A DNA stretch of 64,000 nucleotides from CANLBN01 sp965230205 (GCA_965230205.1 OZ245996.1:1302001-1366000), one strand, 5' to 3'. Shown: positions 17,446 to 27,454, counted from the first letter of the stretch. Made by a program: numbers and translations. The notes: generated by a model from the letters alone, not told the origin.

Positions 17446-18381
17446 CTATACGACCCAATCTTGGGCAGGTAAAAAATAATTAGTGAGCTCGGCTTCTGGA
17501 GATCCCGGTTCAGGTTTATAGTCATATTCCCAACGAACCAAAGGTGGTAACGACATTAAGATGGACTCTGTACGTCCACCGGTTTGTAAGCCAAATAAAG
17601 TCCCTCGATCAAACACTAAATTAAACTCAACGTAACGACCGCGGCGATAAAGTTGAAACTGTCGCTCGCGTTCGCCATAAGCTATCTCTTTGCGCTTTTC
17701 AATGATGGGTATATAGGCATCAATATAGCTATTGCCAATTGCCTGTAAAAAATCAAAGCTTTGATCAAAGCCTAACTCATTAAAATCATCAAAAAATAAT
17801 CCACCTATGCCTCTGGCTTCATTTCTGTGCTTCAAATAAAAATAGTCATCGCACCATTTTTTAAAGCGCGTATAGAAATCTGAACCAAAGCCATCGCAGG
17901 CATTTTTAGCCGTTTGATGCCAATGGATGCAATCATCTTTATCAGCATAATACGGTGTTAGATCATAACCACCACCAAACCACCATACAGGCTCTTCACC
18001 TTCTTTCTCGGCAATAAAGAAGCGAACATTCATATGGCTGGTAGGAACGTAAGGGTTTTTAGGGTGTATCACTAAAGAAACGCCCATGGCTTCAAACCCT
18101 CTTCCCGCTAGCTCTGGTCGATGTGCTGTTGCTGATGCGGGCATTTGCTTGCCGTAGACATGGGAAAAATTGACGCCGCCTTTTTCAATCACATTGCCAT
18201 CGACGATAACTCTTGAGTGGCCACCACCACCTTCAGCGCGCTCCCAACTATCCTCCAAAAAATCTTTGCCGCCGTCAGCTGTTGCCAACTTTTCACAAAT
18301 CGATTCTTGTAAGGAGAGTAAATAAGACTTTACGGCATCCTTATTAGGTGCAGAGTTATTTAAATGCTTAACGTCGGACAT
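17446..18381 (-). CDS. hemF: Oxygen-dependent coproporphyrinogen III oxidase
   Basis: HemF oxidatively decarboxylates coproporphyrinogen III to protoporphyrinogen IX using O2, a late step of haem synthesis in the cytoplasm. The 311-residue protein has the family blocks SRVIVDGNVIEKGGVNFSHV, MNVRFF, WWFGGGYDLTPYY, RGIGGLFFDD and the C-terminal YVEFNLVFDRGTLFGLQTGGR. Its length is standard. It is followed one base later by a possible aroE start, implying a shared transcript. The oxygen-dependent form fits with the aerobic cytochrome oxidase operon in the same window, which needs haem. Confidence 0.98.
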   Translation of the reverse strand: MSDVKHLNNSAPNKDAVKSYLLSLQESICEKLATADGGKDFLEDSWERAEGGGGHSRVIVDGNVIEKGGVNFSHVYGKQMPASATAHRPELAGRGFEAMGVSLVIHPKNPYVPTSHMNVRFFIAEKEGEEPVWWFGGGYDLTPYYADKDDCIHWHQTAKNACDGFGSDFYTRFKKWCDDYFYLKHRNEARGIGGLFFDDFNELGFDQSFDFLQAIGNSYIDAYIPIIEKRKEIAYGERERQFQLYRRGRYVEFNLVFDRGTLFGLQTGGRTESILMSLPPLVRWEYDYKPEPGSPEAELTNYFLPAQDWVV

Positions 18382-18519
18382 AATGTGGCAGTACTTAATG
18401 ATAAAAGGTTATTGTAAAGGAATTTGCTTAAGGAACCTCTGAAAATCTATCAGTGTTGGCATTTTTCAGTGATTCTTGAGCAGGCTTGAAGGAAAAATAA
18501 AAATTGGTAATCACAAAAG

Positions 18520-19092
18520 CTATTGTCTAATAATAGTTTCTGTTAATAGATCGCGGATATCGGAAGGCTTGTTACGCTTACCAACAACACCCTGAGTGAT
18601 AAAATTAAGCTCAGGGCGGCCATTAAAATACCGTTGTACTTGCCAATGAGTTTTAGCAGCTGGTTTACCTTGGGGGTTTGCAGAAGTAGAAACAATGGGG
18701 CCACCGTAATAATGGCAAAGTGCTTGTACTACCGGGTGGGCACTGACGCGCACAGCTACGCTGGAGTGATCACCGCTAATCCAATAGGGTATGCTGCCAT
18801 TATTGGGGACTAGCCATGTTACAGGTCCAGGCCAGGAAGTTTGTAGCTTTGCTTTTTGTTCTGAAGAGAGCCCTTCCAAAATAAAATCCAACTGATTGAT
18901 GTTGGCAGCAACCAAAATCAAACCTTTATCGACAGAGCGCTTTTTTAAAGACAATATGTTGGCAACGGCATCAGAGTTAAATAGATCACAGCCCAGACCC
19001 CATACCGCTTCTGTAGGATAAGCAATAACCCCCCCCTGCTTTATGATTTGACTTGCAATGCGGATAGAGGGAGTTTTGGACCATTCAAACAT
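18520..19092 (-). CDS. tsaC: L-threonylcarbamoyladenylate synthase (TsaC/YrdC family)
   Basis: TsaC makes threonylcarbamoyl-AMP from threonine, bicarbonate and ATP, the first step of t6A37 tRNA modification. The 190-residue protein has the family motifs GGVIAYPTEAVWGLGCD near the N-terminus, KKRSVDKGLILVA, PGPVTWLVP, SVAVRVSAHP and PIVSTSANPQG. The ATG at 19090-19092 (MFEWSK) is favoured because the longer form starting at 19128 would overlap dprA. It lies 22 bases after dprA and is probably co-transcribed with it. Single-domain length indicates TsaC rather than the longer Sua5. Confidence 0.93.
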   Translation of the reverse strand: MFEWSKTPSIRIASQIIKQGGVIAYPTEAVWGLGCDLFNSDAVANILSLKKRSVDKGLILVAANINQLDFILEGLSSEQKAKLQTSWPGPVTWLVPNNGSIPYWISGDHSSVAVRVSAHPVVQALCHYYGGPIVSTSANPQGKPAAKTHWQVQRYFNGRPELNFITQGVVGKRNKPSDIRDLLTETIIRQ

Positions 19093-19114
19093 AGAAGATA
19101 TTCTTAGAAAAAGC

Positions 19115-20296
19115 CTATACTGCCTCATGGACAGCGGCGTAGCCCCAATCGGAGTGTCTTACAACACCTTTGAGTTCAAGGTTGAGCAATGTTGTTGTTA
19201 CTTCAGCACTAGAAAAACCTGTGCGCTCAATCAATTGATCAATAGCAACGGTATCATAACCGATATGATTTAGCAGCAGTTTCTCTTGATCACTAAGTGT
19301 CGGGGTATTAGCTTCAGACATCATTATAGGCGCTTCAGCTTGAGTATGTTCCCCTGCCGTTTTTTCTTGGTGGTCTTGAGCAGCTTGTTGATCGGCAAAA
19401 TAGCGAATTAAACCTGCGAGTTGCTTAATAATATCCTCCCCTGATTCGACAAGCTGGGCGCCCTGCTTAATGAGTTCATGGCAGCCTTTAGACTGCGGAT
19501 TATGAATTGAGCCGGGAACAGCAAAAACCTCTCTATTTTGCTCCAAAGCATAGCGTGCTGTGATTAAAGAACCACTTTTAATGGCGGCTTCCATCACCAG
19601 TACACCAAGACTTAAGCCGCTGATAATACGATTACGCTGTGGAAAATTAGCGGCATGAGGCTGGGTTCCAGGGATAAACTCGGTGACAAGTAAGCCGCCT
19701 TTTTCGAGGATAGCATCCGCTAAGCGCTGGTGTTTTTGCGGGTAGACTTTATCAATGCCTGTTGCCATTACGGCAATCGTTTTACCCTCAACATTCAAAG
19801 CTGCCTCATGAGCAAAACCATCGATACCCAGTGCTAAGCCGCTGGTAATGGTAAATCCCCCTTGAGAGAGATACCGAGAAAAAGAGCGAGTATTCTCAAT
19901 GCCAGCGGTTGTTGGGTGGCGAGTACCCACTATCGCAATTTGGGGTAAGGCTAATAATTCGGTATTACCCTTTACAAATAGCAACGGCGGAGGTCTGGAT
20001 ATCTGGCCTAATAAGCCGGGGTAATCCCTATGCTGGTGGGTGACTAAACGAGCATGTTGGCGCTCAATTGATTCAAGTACCTCGTAACCTCTGCAGGCCA
20101 AAGGGCTCATTTCACCTTGTTGCTGAAACTCTGTCAGTGCTTTTTTTGCGTACGGGTTAATTCTTGGTAGGGTTTCTGGTGGTGCGAGGAGAGCTTTTTC
20201 TGGAGTTTTATGTATATCAATCCATGACCAGTAGCGACTAGGGCCAACGCCTGGTAGTAATGAGAGCAATAAAGTATAAAAATTTGTGTTTTTCAT
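19115..20296 (-). CDS. dprA: DNA-processing protein DprA (Smf)
   Basis: DprA binds incoming single-stranded DNA and loads RecA during natural transformation. The 393-residue protein has an N-terminal helical region with PGVGPSRYW, a central Rossmann-like domain with IVGTRHPTTAG, SGLALGIDGFAHEAAL, ATGIDKVYPQ, FPQRNRIISGLS and AAIKSGSLITARYALEQNREVFAVPG, and a C-terminal winged-helix region (near residues 335-385). The C-terminal region is separated by a Gln/Glu-rich linker. It sits between the LysM gene and tsaC, the usual gammaproteobacterial neighbourhood. Presence of dprA alone does not show that the organism is competent. Confidence 0.96.
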   Translation of the reverse strand: MKNTNFYTLLLSLLPGVGPSRYWSWIDIHKTPEKALLAPPETLPRINPYAKKALTEFQQQGEMSPLACRGYEVLESIERQHARLVTHQHRDYPGLLGQISRPPPLLFVKGNTELLALPQIAIVGTRHPTTAGIENTRSFSRYLSQGGFTITSGLALGIDGFAHEAALNVEGKTIAVMATGIDKVYPQKHQRLADAILEKGGLLVTEFIPGTQPHAANFPQRNRIISGLSLGVLVMEAAIKSGSLITARYALEQNREVFAVPGSIHNPQSKGCHELIKQGAQLVESGEDIIKQLAGLIRYFADQQAAQDHQEKTAGEHTQAEAPIMMSEANTPTLSDQEKLLLNHIGYDTVAIDQLIERTGFSSAEVTTTLLNLELKGVVRHSDWGYAAVHEAV

Positions 20297-20329
20297 AATA
20301 GTTCATCCTTGAACAGCTATTAAAAAGGA

Positions 20330-21388
20330 TCATGGGTGACGGGCGTAATCACCAACTTTGATACCCCGATCCGCTTTTAATACCAAGGCAAGGCTCATCT
20401 TATCAAAAGTTTGGAAGATCATCATCATTCCTGCACGCTCATCAGGCAGGGTAACAATTCTATCTTTCCGTTTTTTTGCACGTTGATCTTTGATCACGTC
20501 GCCCCTTTTGTATATAGAAAGCACATTACCGGGCTTAAGATCGTCTCTTTCTCCACGATTAATCGCTATTACATCTAACAGGCCCACTTGGGTGACGCCT
20601 CTTTCAACGCTGATTATCTTACCATTAATTTCCTGTTCTGGCTCTGAAGGGAAAAAAGTAGACTCAATTACACGCTCTTCTGTGGGTAGGATACTGTCAC
20701 CGATGCGTACATCACCGGTTGTTCTAGTGACACTCAAGGTAGCAATGTCTTCTTTCAATGCGCGCATATTGGCACCACCGATATCAATAGCTTGAACACC
20801 TAATACTTCTTTTGTATCGGGGTCGATATAATTGATACCTCGGCGATAAAGCCCGTAATTAGGGATGTTATCGGCAAACTGACCACGTCCATAAAGACGG
20901 TCGCCAGAGCCTAAAATAAGGCGCTCTTCCTGGCCTGCAATCACATAAGGAGATGCCTCTAAGGTCCCAGCATCAACGACTCGGTTACGTAATAACCAGC
21001 TGTTAATCTGGTCCAAAGGAATGGCGGGGATCGCATCGCTAATTGGTGACGTTCGTACTTGAGGGGATAACCTGTCAGTATTAGAAGGTACAAGGCGTAC
21101 GGTGCGATTAACACTGAGACGTGGTTTACCGTCAACATAAATTAAGCTAATTACATCACCAGGGAAGATTAAATGAGGGTTCTCAATTTGAGGGTTAACG
21201 TGCCAAACTTCAGGCCATTCCCAGGGAGAGTTTAAGAACTTTGAGGAAATACCCCATAAGGTATCCCCTTTCTGGACGATATATCGATCAGGAGAGTCAT
21301 CACGGAATAGGTCGCTTGCATGGGCAGCCAGTACACAGACTAGGCTCAAAGCCAGAGCGGCAATAATACCGGAGACATTTATTTTCAT
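20330..21388 (-). CDS. LysM domain-containing exported protein
   Basis: The 352-residue protein starts with a signal peptide (hydrophobic residues about 6-22 ending AAHAS). A LysM peptidoglycan-binding module follows at about residues 33-82 (RYIVQKGDTLWGISSKFLNS, then WPEVWHVNPQIENPHLIFPGD). The rest is a conserved beta-rich region of unknown function seen in homologues beside dprA and def, such as the Pseudomonas origin region (from memory). It is probably periplasmic and cell-wall associated. It is first in the leftward LysM-dprA-tsaC run and diverges from def across a 219-base region that should hold both promoters. Confidence 0.9.
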   Translation of the reverse strand: MKINVSGIIAALALSLVCVLAAHASDLFRDDSPDRYIVQKGDTLWGISSKFLNSPWEWPEVWHVNPQIENPHLIFPGDVISLIYVDGKPRLSVNRTVRLVPSNTDRLSPQVRTSPISDAIPAIPLDQINSWLLRNRVVDAGTLEASPYVIAGQEERLILGSGDRLYGRGQFADNIPNYGLYRRGINYIDPDTKEVLGVQAIDIGGANMRALKEDIATLSVTRTTGDVRIGDSILPTEERVIESTFFPSEPEQEINGKIISVERGVTQVGLLDVIAINRGERDDLKPGNVLSIYKRGDVIKDQRAKKRKDRIVTLPDERAGMMMIFQTFDKMSLALVLKADRGIKVGDYARHP

Positions 21389-21607
21389 GGAATCGATCCT
21401 GTTTTATGTGATGTCAGCTTTGTTATAATAAAACATCAGATGCTGATCATCGGCTAAGACTATAATCACTACTCTATTTATAGCATCAAATCCTGTATCA
21501 TCATAGTCTTAGCGTTGATTGTTCGCTTTTTACTAGAAGTTTGTCACAATCGCCCCCATTTGCAAACGTATCAGCAGTATTTTTTAATAGTTCAGACTAA
21601 AAACATT

Positions 21608-22114
21608 ATGGCAATGCTCGAAATACTTGAATTTCCCGACCCTCGTCTTCGCACTAAGGCAGAACCTGTCGCATCGGTCGATAATGCCATTCGCAAGACA
21701 GTCGATGATATGCTCGAAACAATGTATGAGGCTAATGGCATAGGCTTAGCGGCAACACAGGTGAATATTCACAAACGCATTATTGTCATTGATGTCTCTG
21801 AGGAAAGGTCAGAGCCAATGGTCTTTATTAACCCTAATATCACCGTGCTTGATGAAGACCCTGATAGCTATGATGAAGGTTGCCTGTCGGTTCCCGGCTT
21901 TTATGAGACCGTAGAACGTCCAAAGGGCATTAGAGTTGAGGCTCTGGATAAAGAAGGCAAGTCATTTGTTATAGAACCTGAAGGTTTATTAGCGGTTTGC
22001 TTACAGCACGAAGTTGATCATTTAAATGGTAAGTTATTTGTTGACTATATCTCTCCTATGAAGCGTAATCGCATTCGCAAAAAGCTAGAAAAACAACATC
22101 GAGCTCAGGCTTAA
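21608..22114 (+). CDS. def: Peptide deformylase
   Basis: Def removes the formyl group from the N-terminal methionine of new proteins. The three family motifs are present: GIGLAATQV, EGCLSVPG with the metal-binding Cys, and QHEVDHLNG with the two metal-binding His and the catalytic Glu. The 168-residue length is standard. The ATG at 21608 (MAMLEILEFPDPRLR) fits the family; a longer in-frame form starting at 21515 would add 31 unrelated residues. It begins the run def-fmt-rsmB-trkA-trkH, where Def undoes the modification made by Fmt. Confidence 0.97.
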   Translation: MAMLEILEFPDPRLRTKAEPVASVDNAIRKTVDDMLETMYEANGIGLAATQVNIHKRIIVIDVSEERSEPMVFINPNITVLDEDPDSYDEGCLSVPGFYETVERPKGIRVEALDKEGKSFVIEPEGLLAVCLQHEVDHLNGKLFVDYISPMKRNRIRKKLEKQHRAQA

Positions 22115-22121
22115 TCCCCCT

Positions 22122-23120
22122 ATGACCCCCTCTTCTACTGGATTGCGAATTATTTTCGCAGGCACCCCCGAATTTGCAGCTCACCATCTGCAAGTATTAC
22201 TTAATAGCTCTCATCAAATTGTTGCCGTTTATACTCAGCCAGATCGCCCCGCGGGAAGAGGTAAAAAATTAACCCCCAGTCCTGTAAAAACATTAGCATT
22301 AACCCATGAATTACCCGTCTTTCAGCCAGTATCGCTTAAGAATTCGGAAGTACAGGCAGAATTATCCGAGCATAATGCTGATGTTATGGTTGTCGTTGCT
22401 TATGGCTTATTGCTACCCAAGGCGGTTTTAGAGATTCCGCGTTATGGGTGTTTGAATGTTCATGGTTCGTTACTGCCTCGTTGGCGGGGTGCAGCGCCTA
22501 TTCAGCGAGCTATTTTAGGTGATGAGGTTGAAAACGGTATAAGTGATAATGCTACAGGTGATAGTGAAACCGGTGTTACCATTATGCAGATGGATGTCGG
22601 CCTCGATACCGGTGATATGTTGTACAAAAGCGCCTGTGATATCAAACCTGATGAAACAACAGCTAGTTTGCACGATAAATTAATGCAGCTAGGAGGCCCG
22701 GCATTATTAGCGACGTTGGAGCAAGTTCAACAGGGCCAGCTTCAGCCAGAACCTCAAGATAATACCCAAGCGACTTACGCTGAAAAAATTACCAAACAGG
22801 AAGCCCAGATTGATTGGTCAAACCCAGCTACGCTTATTGAACGAAAAATTCGTGCTTACAACCCCTTTCCTGTTGCCTATACCTTTTTAAACGGCAAGCG
22901 CCTTAAGATTTATAAAGCAACCCTTGTGAATTTTTCCGATAGTGAAAAAACGCCAGGTGATATTATTGCTTTTAATGAGGAAGGGGTAGTGGTCGCTTGT
23001 GGAGATGGAGCTTTGGCCTTACAACAGTTGCAATTGCCGGGGAAAAAATCCATGTCTATTGCTGAATTAATGAATGGCTATAGTGATTTATTTTCTGTAG
23101 GCAATTATTTTGGCGATTAA
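22122..23120 (+). CDS. fmt: Methionyl-tRNA formyltransferase
   Basis: Fmt formylates Met-tRNA(fMet) for translation initiation using 10-formyltetrahydrofolate. The 332-residue protein shows the N-terminal FAGTPEFAAHHL, the folate-site motif NVHGSLLPRWRGAAPIQRAI, and the C-terminal OB-like domain after AYPFPVAYT-type sequence (RAYNPFPVAY). A short acidic/Asn insert (GISDNATGDSETG) stands before the TGVTIMQMD motif and is slightly unusual. The start lies seven bases after the def stop, and the 3' end overlaps rsmB by 11 bases. Confidence 0.97.
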   Translation: MTPSSTGLRIIFAGTPEFAAHHLQVLLNSSHQIVAVYTQPDRPAGRGKKLTPSPVKTLALTHELPVFQPVSLKNSEVQAELSEHNADVMVVVAYGLLLPKAVLEIPRYGCLNVHGSLLPRWRGAAPIQRAILGDEVENGISDNATGDSETGVTIMQMDVGLDTGDMLYKSACDIKPDETTASLHDKLMQLGGPALLATLEQVQQGQLQPEPQDNTQATYAEKITKQEAQIDWSNPATLIERKIRAYNPFPVAYTFLNGKRLKIYKATLVNFSDSEKTPGDIIAFNEEGVVVACGDGALALQQLQLPGKKSMSIAELMNGYSDLFSVGNYFGD

Positions 23121-24567
23121 AAATACCGTCGCTAAAACTGGCAAAAAAGTCGGTAAAAAAGTTACCCCACGCATTGCCGCTGCGATGGTGTTAGCTCAGC
23201 TTCTTAAACAACAGGGGTCATTGGCCAGTTTATTACCACAACAACTCTCCTCCTTTTCTATTCAGGAACAAAGCTTTATTAAAGAGCTATGCTATGGCTG
23301 TTGTCGTTGGTATCCTTTGTTGGAACAAATACTGAAGCAGCTATTAAAACAACCACTTAAGCAAAAAGACGCTGATATTAAAGCGATCCTTTTATTGGGG
23401 CTTTATCAATTACAGTTCTTGCGGACCCCTGAGCATGCGGCGATTAATGAAAGTGTTAATGCTGTCAGTTTTTTTAAAAAAAACTGGGCTAAAAAATTAG
23501 TTAACGCTGTCTTGCGTGGCTATCAGCGAGAGCAGCAAACTCTTTTTGATAAAGCGCAGGCAAAAACAACCTCTGTGCATCCTCTATGGTTAGAGAAAGA
23601 AATCGTTTCTGCATGGCCTGAATACGCAGAATCTATTTTTTCTGCCAATAACCAACACCCCCCTTTAACTTTGCGAGTCAATTGTCAGCAATCTTCGCGT
23701 GATGAGTATTTAAAAATACTGGAAGATAAAGGCATTGCTGCCAATGTGACACCTTATAGTGATGTCGGTATTTACCTTAAAACACCTATCCCTGTCACTG
23801 AACTGCCCTCATTTAATCAAGGTGCTGTCAGTGTTCAGGACGAAGCCGCACAATTGTCAGCGAGTTTGCTAGATCTAAAGCCTGGGCTGCGTGTACTCGA
23901 TGCCTGTTGTGCCCCAGGAGGCAAAACCTGCCATATTGGAGAAAGAGAGAGCCAATTAAGTGGCTTAGTTGGTGTTGACATTGAGGAGCGTCGCCTCGGT
24001 AGAGTAAGGGATAATATTAAACGATTAAATGTCACAGCGGATATTATCTGTGGTGATGCCGCTCAACCGGATCAATGGTGGGACGGTAAATCTTTTGATC
24101 GAATTCTACTTGATGCTCCTTGTTCAGCCACCGGCATTATTAGACGACAACCGGATATTAAATTGCTGCGTCAGCCAGAACATATCGAAGCCTTAACGCA
24201 GTTACAATTGAAGTTATTACAGGAGCTTTGGCCCTTGCTGGCGGATGGAGGTATACTGCTGTATGCAACCTGCTCGATATTGCCTCGGGAAAATACTCAG
24301 ATTATTCAACAGTTTATAGAGCATCAACCAGGTGCAGTTCATGAGCCCATTTTTTCTGAAAATGATCTTGGTAATAAAAAGGATGCTCAGTGGGGGATAG
24401 CGCAACCATTTGGGCGACAGTTATTACCCATTAATGGTCTGCTAAAAGATGAGTTAGCTGGTATGAGCATGCAGGCTGAAAATAATACTGGAAAAAGCCA
24501 CGATGGCTTTTTTTATGCTCGATTAAGGAAAACAAAAGAAGACTTAGCAAATAACAATAAGGCTTAG
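23110..24567 (+). CDS. rsmB: 16S rRNA (cytosine(967)-C5)-methyltransferase RsmB
   Basis: RsmB methylates C967 of 16S rRNA using S-adenosylmethionine. The protein has an N-terminal NusB-like helical domain (about residues 25-165) and a methyltransferase domain with LDACCAPGGKTCHI, the catalytic cysteine region LLDAPCSATGIIRRQPDIK and LLYATCSI. No ATG fits the N-terminus: the open frame begins with a TTG at 23110 that overlaps the end of fmt, and the first ATG would cut into the NusB-like domain. A TTG start with translational coupling to fmt is therefore likely. It is followed by trkA after eight bases. Confidence 0.95.
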   Translation: MAIKNTVAKTGKKVGKKVTPRIAAAMVLAQLLKQQGSLASLLPQQLSSFSIQEQSFIKELCYGCCRWYPLLEQILKQLLKQPLKQKDADIKAILLLGLYQLQFLRTPEHAAINESVNAVSFFKKNWAKKLVNAVLRGYQREQQTLFDKAQAKTTSVHPLWLEKEIVSAWPEYAESIFSANNQHPPLTLRVNCQQSSRDEYLKILEDKGIAANVTPYSDVGIYLKTPIPVTELPSFNQGAVSVQDEAAQLSASLLDLKPGLRVLDACCAPGGKTCHIGERESQLSGLVGVDIEERRLGRVRDNIKRLNVTADIICGDAAQPDQWWDGKSFDRILLDAPCSATGIIRRQPDIKLLRQPEHIEALTQLQLKLLQELWPLLADGGILLYATCSILPRENTQIIQQFIEHQPGAVHEPIFSENDLGNKKDAQWGIAQPFGRQLLPINGLLKDELAGMSMQAENNTGKSHDGFFYARLRKTKEDLANNNKA

Positions 24568-24575
24568 AAAGCAAG

Positions 24576-25964
24576 ATGAAAATAATTATTCTCGGTGCAG
24601 GACAAGTTGGAGCAAGTATTGCGGAACACCTTGCCCGAGAAAAAAATGATATCACCGTTGTTGATCACTCCACTGAAAGATTGCGGGAACTTCGAGATCG
24701 TTTGGATATTCGAGGTGTTAATGGCCATGCTTCTCATCCAGATGTTCTTGAACAGGCAAATATTGAAGATGCTGATTTGTTAATTGCAGTAACAGCAAAT
24801 GATGAAGTGAATATGGTTGCCTGTCAGGTGGCCTATAGCCTTTACCGTACTCCAACTAAAATTGCCCGCATTCGAGCGTCGGTTTTTTCTAATTACAAAG
24901 ACAAATTGTTTCGCGACGAGCATGCTCCAGTTGATGTCATTATCAGCCCTGAACAATTAGTCTCTGAATATATTTTTAGTCTGGTTGAAAACCCCGGCGC
25001 ATTACAAGTGCTGGATTTTGCTGAAGGTGCTATCAGACTTGTTGCAGTGAAGGCATACCACGGTGGTCCTCTTGTCGGTCAAGAGTTGCGATTTATGCGT
25101 CAACATATGCCTAATGTCGATACTCGAGTCGCTGCTATTTATCGCCGTGGCCAGGCAATTATGCCTGAAGGGCATACGGTTATTGAAGTCGATGACGAAG
25201 TCTTTTTTATTGCTGCACGCAAAAATATTCGAGCAGTGATGAGCGAAATGCGCCGTTCAGAAAAACCTTATAAACGCATTATGATAGCAGGTGGCGGTAA
25301 CATCGGTTTGCGTTTAGCAAAAAAAATTGAAAGTCGTTACTCCATTAAAATTTTTGAATTAGGTTCGGAGCGTTGCAAAGAATTAAGCGAAGAACTTAAG
25401 TACAGTGTTGTGCTTCAAGGAAGCGCTTCCGATCAAGATTTATTACTGGAAGAAAATATTGAAGAGACGGATATCTTTATCGCGGTAACCAATGACGATG
25501 AAGCAAATATTATGGCGTCGCTATTGGCTAAACGGTTAGGTGCTAAAAAAGTAATGGCATTAATTAACAACCCTGCATATGTCGATTTAATTCAGGGAGG
25601 TGAAATTGATATTGCTATTTCACCTCAGCAAGCAACAGTCGGTAGCCTGCTTTCACATGTGCGCAGTGGCGACATGGTGAACGTCCATTCTTTGCGGCGC
25701 AGTGCAGCAGAAGCAATTGAAGTTGTTGCCCACGGTGATGAAAACAGTTCGAAAGTTGTGGGCAAAACAATCGAAGAAGTTGATCTTCCTGAAGGCGCGA
25801 GTATTGGTGCTATATTACGGCAAGGCGAAAAAGGTAAAGAAGTATTGATCGCTCATGACAGTACTGTTATTCAAAATGAAGACCATGTGATAGTTTTTCT
25901 TGTAGACAAACGACACACAAAACATGTTGAAAAATTATTTCAAGTCGGTTTTTCTTTTTTTTAA
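24576..25964 (+). CDS. trkA: Trk system potassium transporter, NAD-binding subunit TrkA
   Basis: TrkA is the cytoplasmic regulatory ring of the Trk potassium uptake system. The 462-residue protein is a tandem duplication with two Rossmann RCK domains: ILGAGQVGASIAEHL at the N-terminus and IAGGGNIGLRLAKKIE in the middle. Each is followed by a TrkA-C-type domain. Length agrees with the family. It begins eight bases after rsmB and is followed by trkH after a 41-base gap, so subunit and channel are encoded together. Confidence 0.97.
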   Translation: MKIIILGAGQVGASIAEHLAREKNDITVVDHSTERLRELRDRLDIRGVNGHASHPDVLEQANIEDADLLIAVTANDEVNMVACQVAYSLYRTPTKIARIRASVFSNYKDKLFRDEHAPVDVIISPEQLVSEYIFSLVENPGALQVLDFAEGAIRLVAVKAYHGGPLVGQELRFMRQHMPNVDTRVAAIYRRGQAIMPEGHTVIEVDDEVFFIAARKNIRAVMSEMRRSEKPYKRIMIAGGGNIGLRLAKKIESRYSIKIFELGSERCKELSEELKYSVVLQGSASDQDLLLEENIEETDIFIAVTNDDEANIMASLLAKRLGAKKVMALINNPAYVDLIQGGEIDIAISPQQATVGSLLSHVRSGDMVNVHSLRRSAAEAIEVVAHGDENSSKVVGKTIEEVDLPEGASIGAILRQGEKGKEVLIAHDSTVIQNEDHVIVFLVDKRHTKHVEKLFQVGFSFF

Positions 25965-26005
25965 TATGGTTCCTATTCTTTTCAAAAAATAAGGCGGCAG
26001 CTTAA

Positions 26006-27454
26006 ATGCACTTTGCTATTATCTTTCGTGTATTTGGTATATTACTAATGCTATTCAGCATTACCTTATTGCCGCCAGCACTGGTTTCCCTTCTTTATAA
26101 AGATGGTGCCATCAATGCATTTATTATTTCTTTTATTATCATTCTTGTCGCTGGCCTTTCAATTTGGTTGCCGGTTTACAACAATAAGCAAGACCTGCGT
26201 ACACGCGACGGCTTTTTGGTAACAGCGCTTTTTTGGGCTGTACTTGGGCTTGCGGGTTCTTTGCCTTTTATTCTAAGTGATAGCACGCAGTTGACATTTG
26301 TGGATGCAGTCTTCGAGTCCATTTCAGGTTTAACAACAACGGGAGCGACCGTCATTGTTGGTTTGGATGAATTGCCAGAATCGATATTGTTTTATCGACA
26401 GCAACTACAATGGTTGGGTGGTATTGGTATTATTGTTATTGCCGTGGCTATTTTACCAATGTTGGGCATTGGTGGTATGCAGCTTTATCGCGCAGAGACG
26501 CCTGGCCCAGTAAAAGATTCAAAACTTACGCCTCGTATCACACAAACAGCAAAAGCGCTCTTTTTTATCTACCTTAGCCTTACCGCTGCTTGTGCACTGA
26601 GTTATTGGCTGGCAGGAATGACTTTATTTGACGCCATTGGCCATGCTTTTTCAACTGTCGCTATTGGTGGCTTTTCAACGCATGATGCGAGTATGGCTTT
26701 TTTCGATAATCCCACTATCTTGATTATCGGAATTATCTTTATGATTCTGTCTGGGATTAATTTTGCATTGCATTTTGTTGCCTGGCGGTCTCGCAGCTTG
26801 CTACATTTTTTCAAAGATCCAGAATGTAAGTTTTATTTTTGGTGCATATTCATCGGTGTCATCATTACTGTTGGGTATTTATATGCTACGAATACCTATT
26901 CATTTGAAGAAAGCTTTTTGTTTGGTTCCTTTGAGTTAGTTTCTATTTTAACCACAACAGGTTTTGGTGTCGCAGACTACAGCCAATGGCCAACCTTCCT
27001 TCCTTTCATGTTATTTATGTTTGCGTTAATGGGCGGCTGTGGCGGATCAACCGCAGGTGGTATTAAAGTGATGCGTGTAATGCTGATCTGCAAACAAGGT
27101 ATACGAGAAATTTATCGCTTGATTCACCCCAACGCAATTATCCCGGTAAAAGTGGGTAATAAACCTGTACCGGATCGAGTCATTGAAGCAGTGTGGGGTT
27201 TCTTTGCTGCTTACGTAATCAGTTTTATGATTATGTTTTTAATATTACTCGCAACAGGGTTGGACTTCTTAACAGCCTTTTCGGCGATGGGCGCTTGTAT
27301 TAACAACCTTGGTCCAGGGATGGGGGATGTTGCTGCACACTATGGTGATATTAATACCACTGCTAAATGGGTACTGTGTTTTGCAATGTTGCTTGGGCGC
27401 TTAGAAGTGTTTACTTTGTTGGTTTTGCTAACCCCAGCATTCTGGCGGCGTTAA
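26006..27454 (+). CDS. trkH: Trk potassium transporter, membrane subunit TrkH/TrkG
   Basis: TrkH is the ion-conducting inner-membrane subunit. The 482-residue protein has many hydrophobic segments and the four degenerate selectivity-filter-like loops, seen for example in SGLTTTGATV, AIGGFSTHDAS, TTTGFGVADY and NNLGPGMGDV. The GGCGGSTAGGIKVMR motif is characteristic of the Trk/Ktr superfamily. Its stop codon overlaps by four bases with the end of the convergent acyltransferase gene, leaving no room for a separate terminator. Confidence 0.97.
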   Translation: MHFAIIFRVFGILLMLFSITLLPPALVSLLYKDGAINAFIISFIIILVAGLSIWLPVYNNKQDLRTRDGFLVTALFWAVLGLAGSLPFILSDSTQLTFVDAVFESISGLTTTGATVIVGLDELPESILFYRQQLQWLGGIGIIVIAVAILPMLGIGGMQLYRAETPGPVKDSKLTPRITQTAKALFFIYLSLTAACALSYWLAGMTLFDAIGHAFSTVAIGGFSTHDASMAFFDNPTILIIGIIFMILSGINFALHFVAWRSRSLLHFFKDPECKFYFWCIFIGVIITVGYLYATNTYSFEESFLFGSFELVSILTTTGFGVADYSQWPTFLPFMLFMFALMGGCGGSTAGGIKVMRVMLICKQGIREIYRLIHPNAIIPVKVGNKPVPDRVIEAVWGFFAAYVISFMIMFLILLATGLDFLTAFSAMGACINNLGPGMGDVAAHYGDINTTAKWVLCFAMLLGRLEVFTLLVLLTPAFWRR

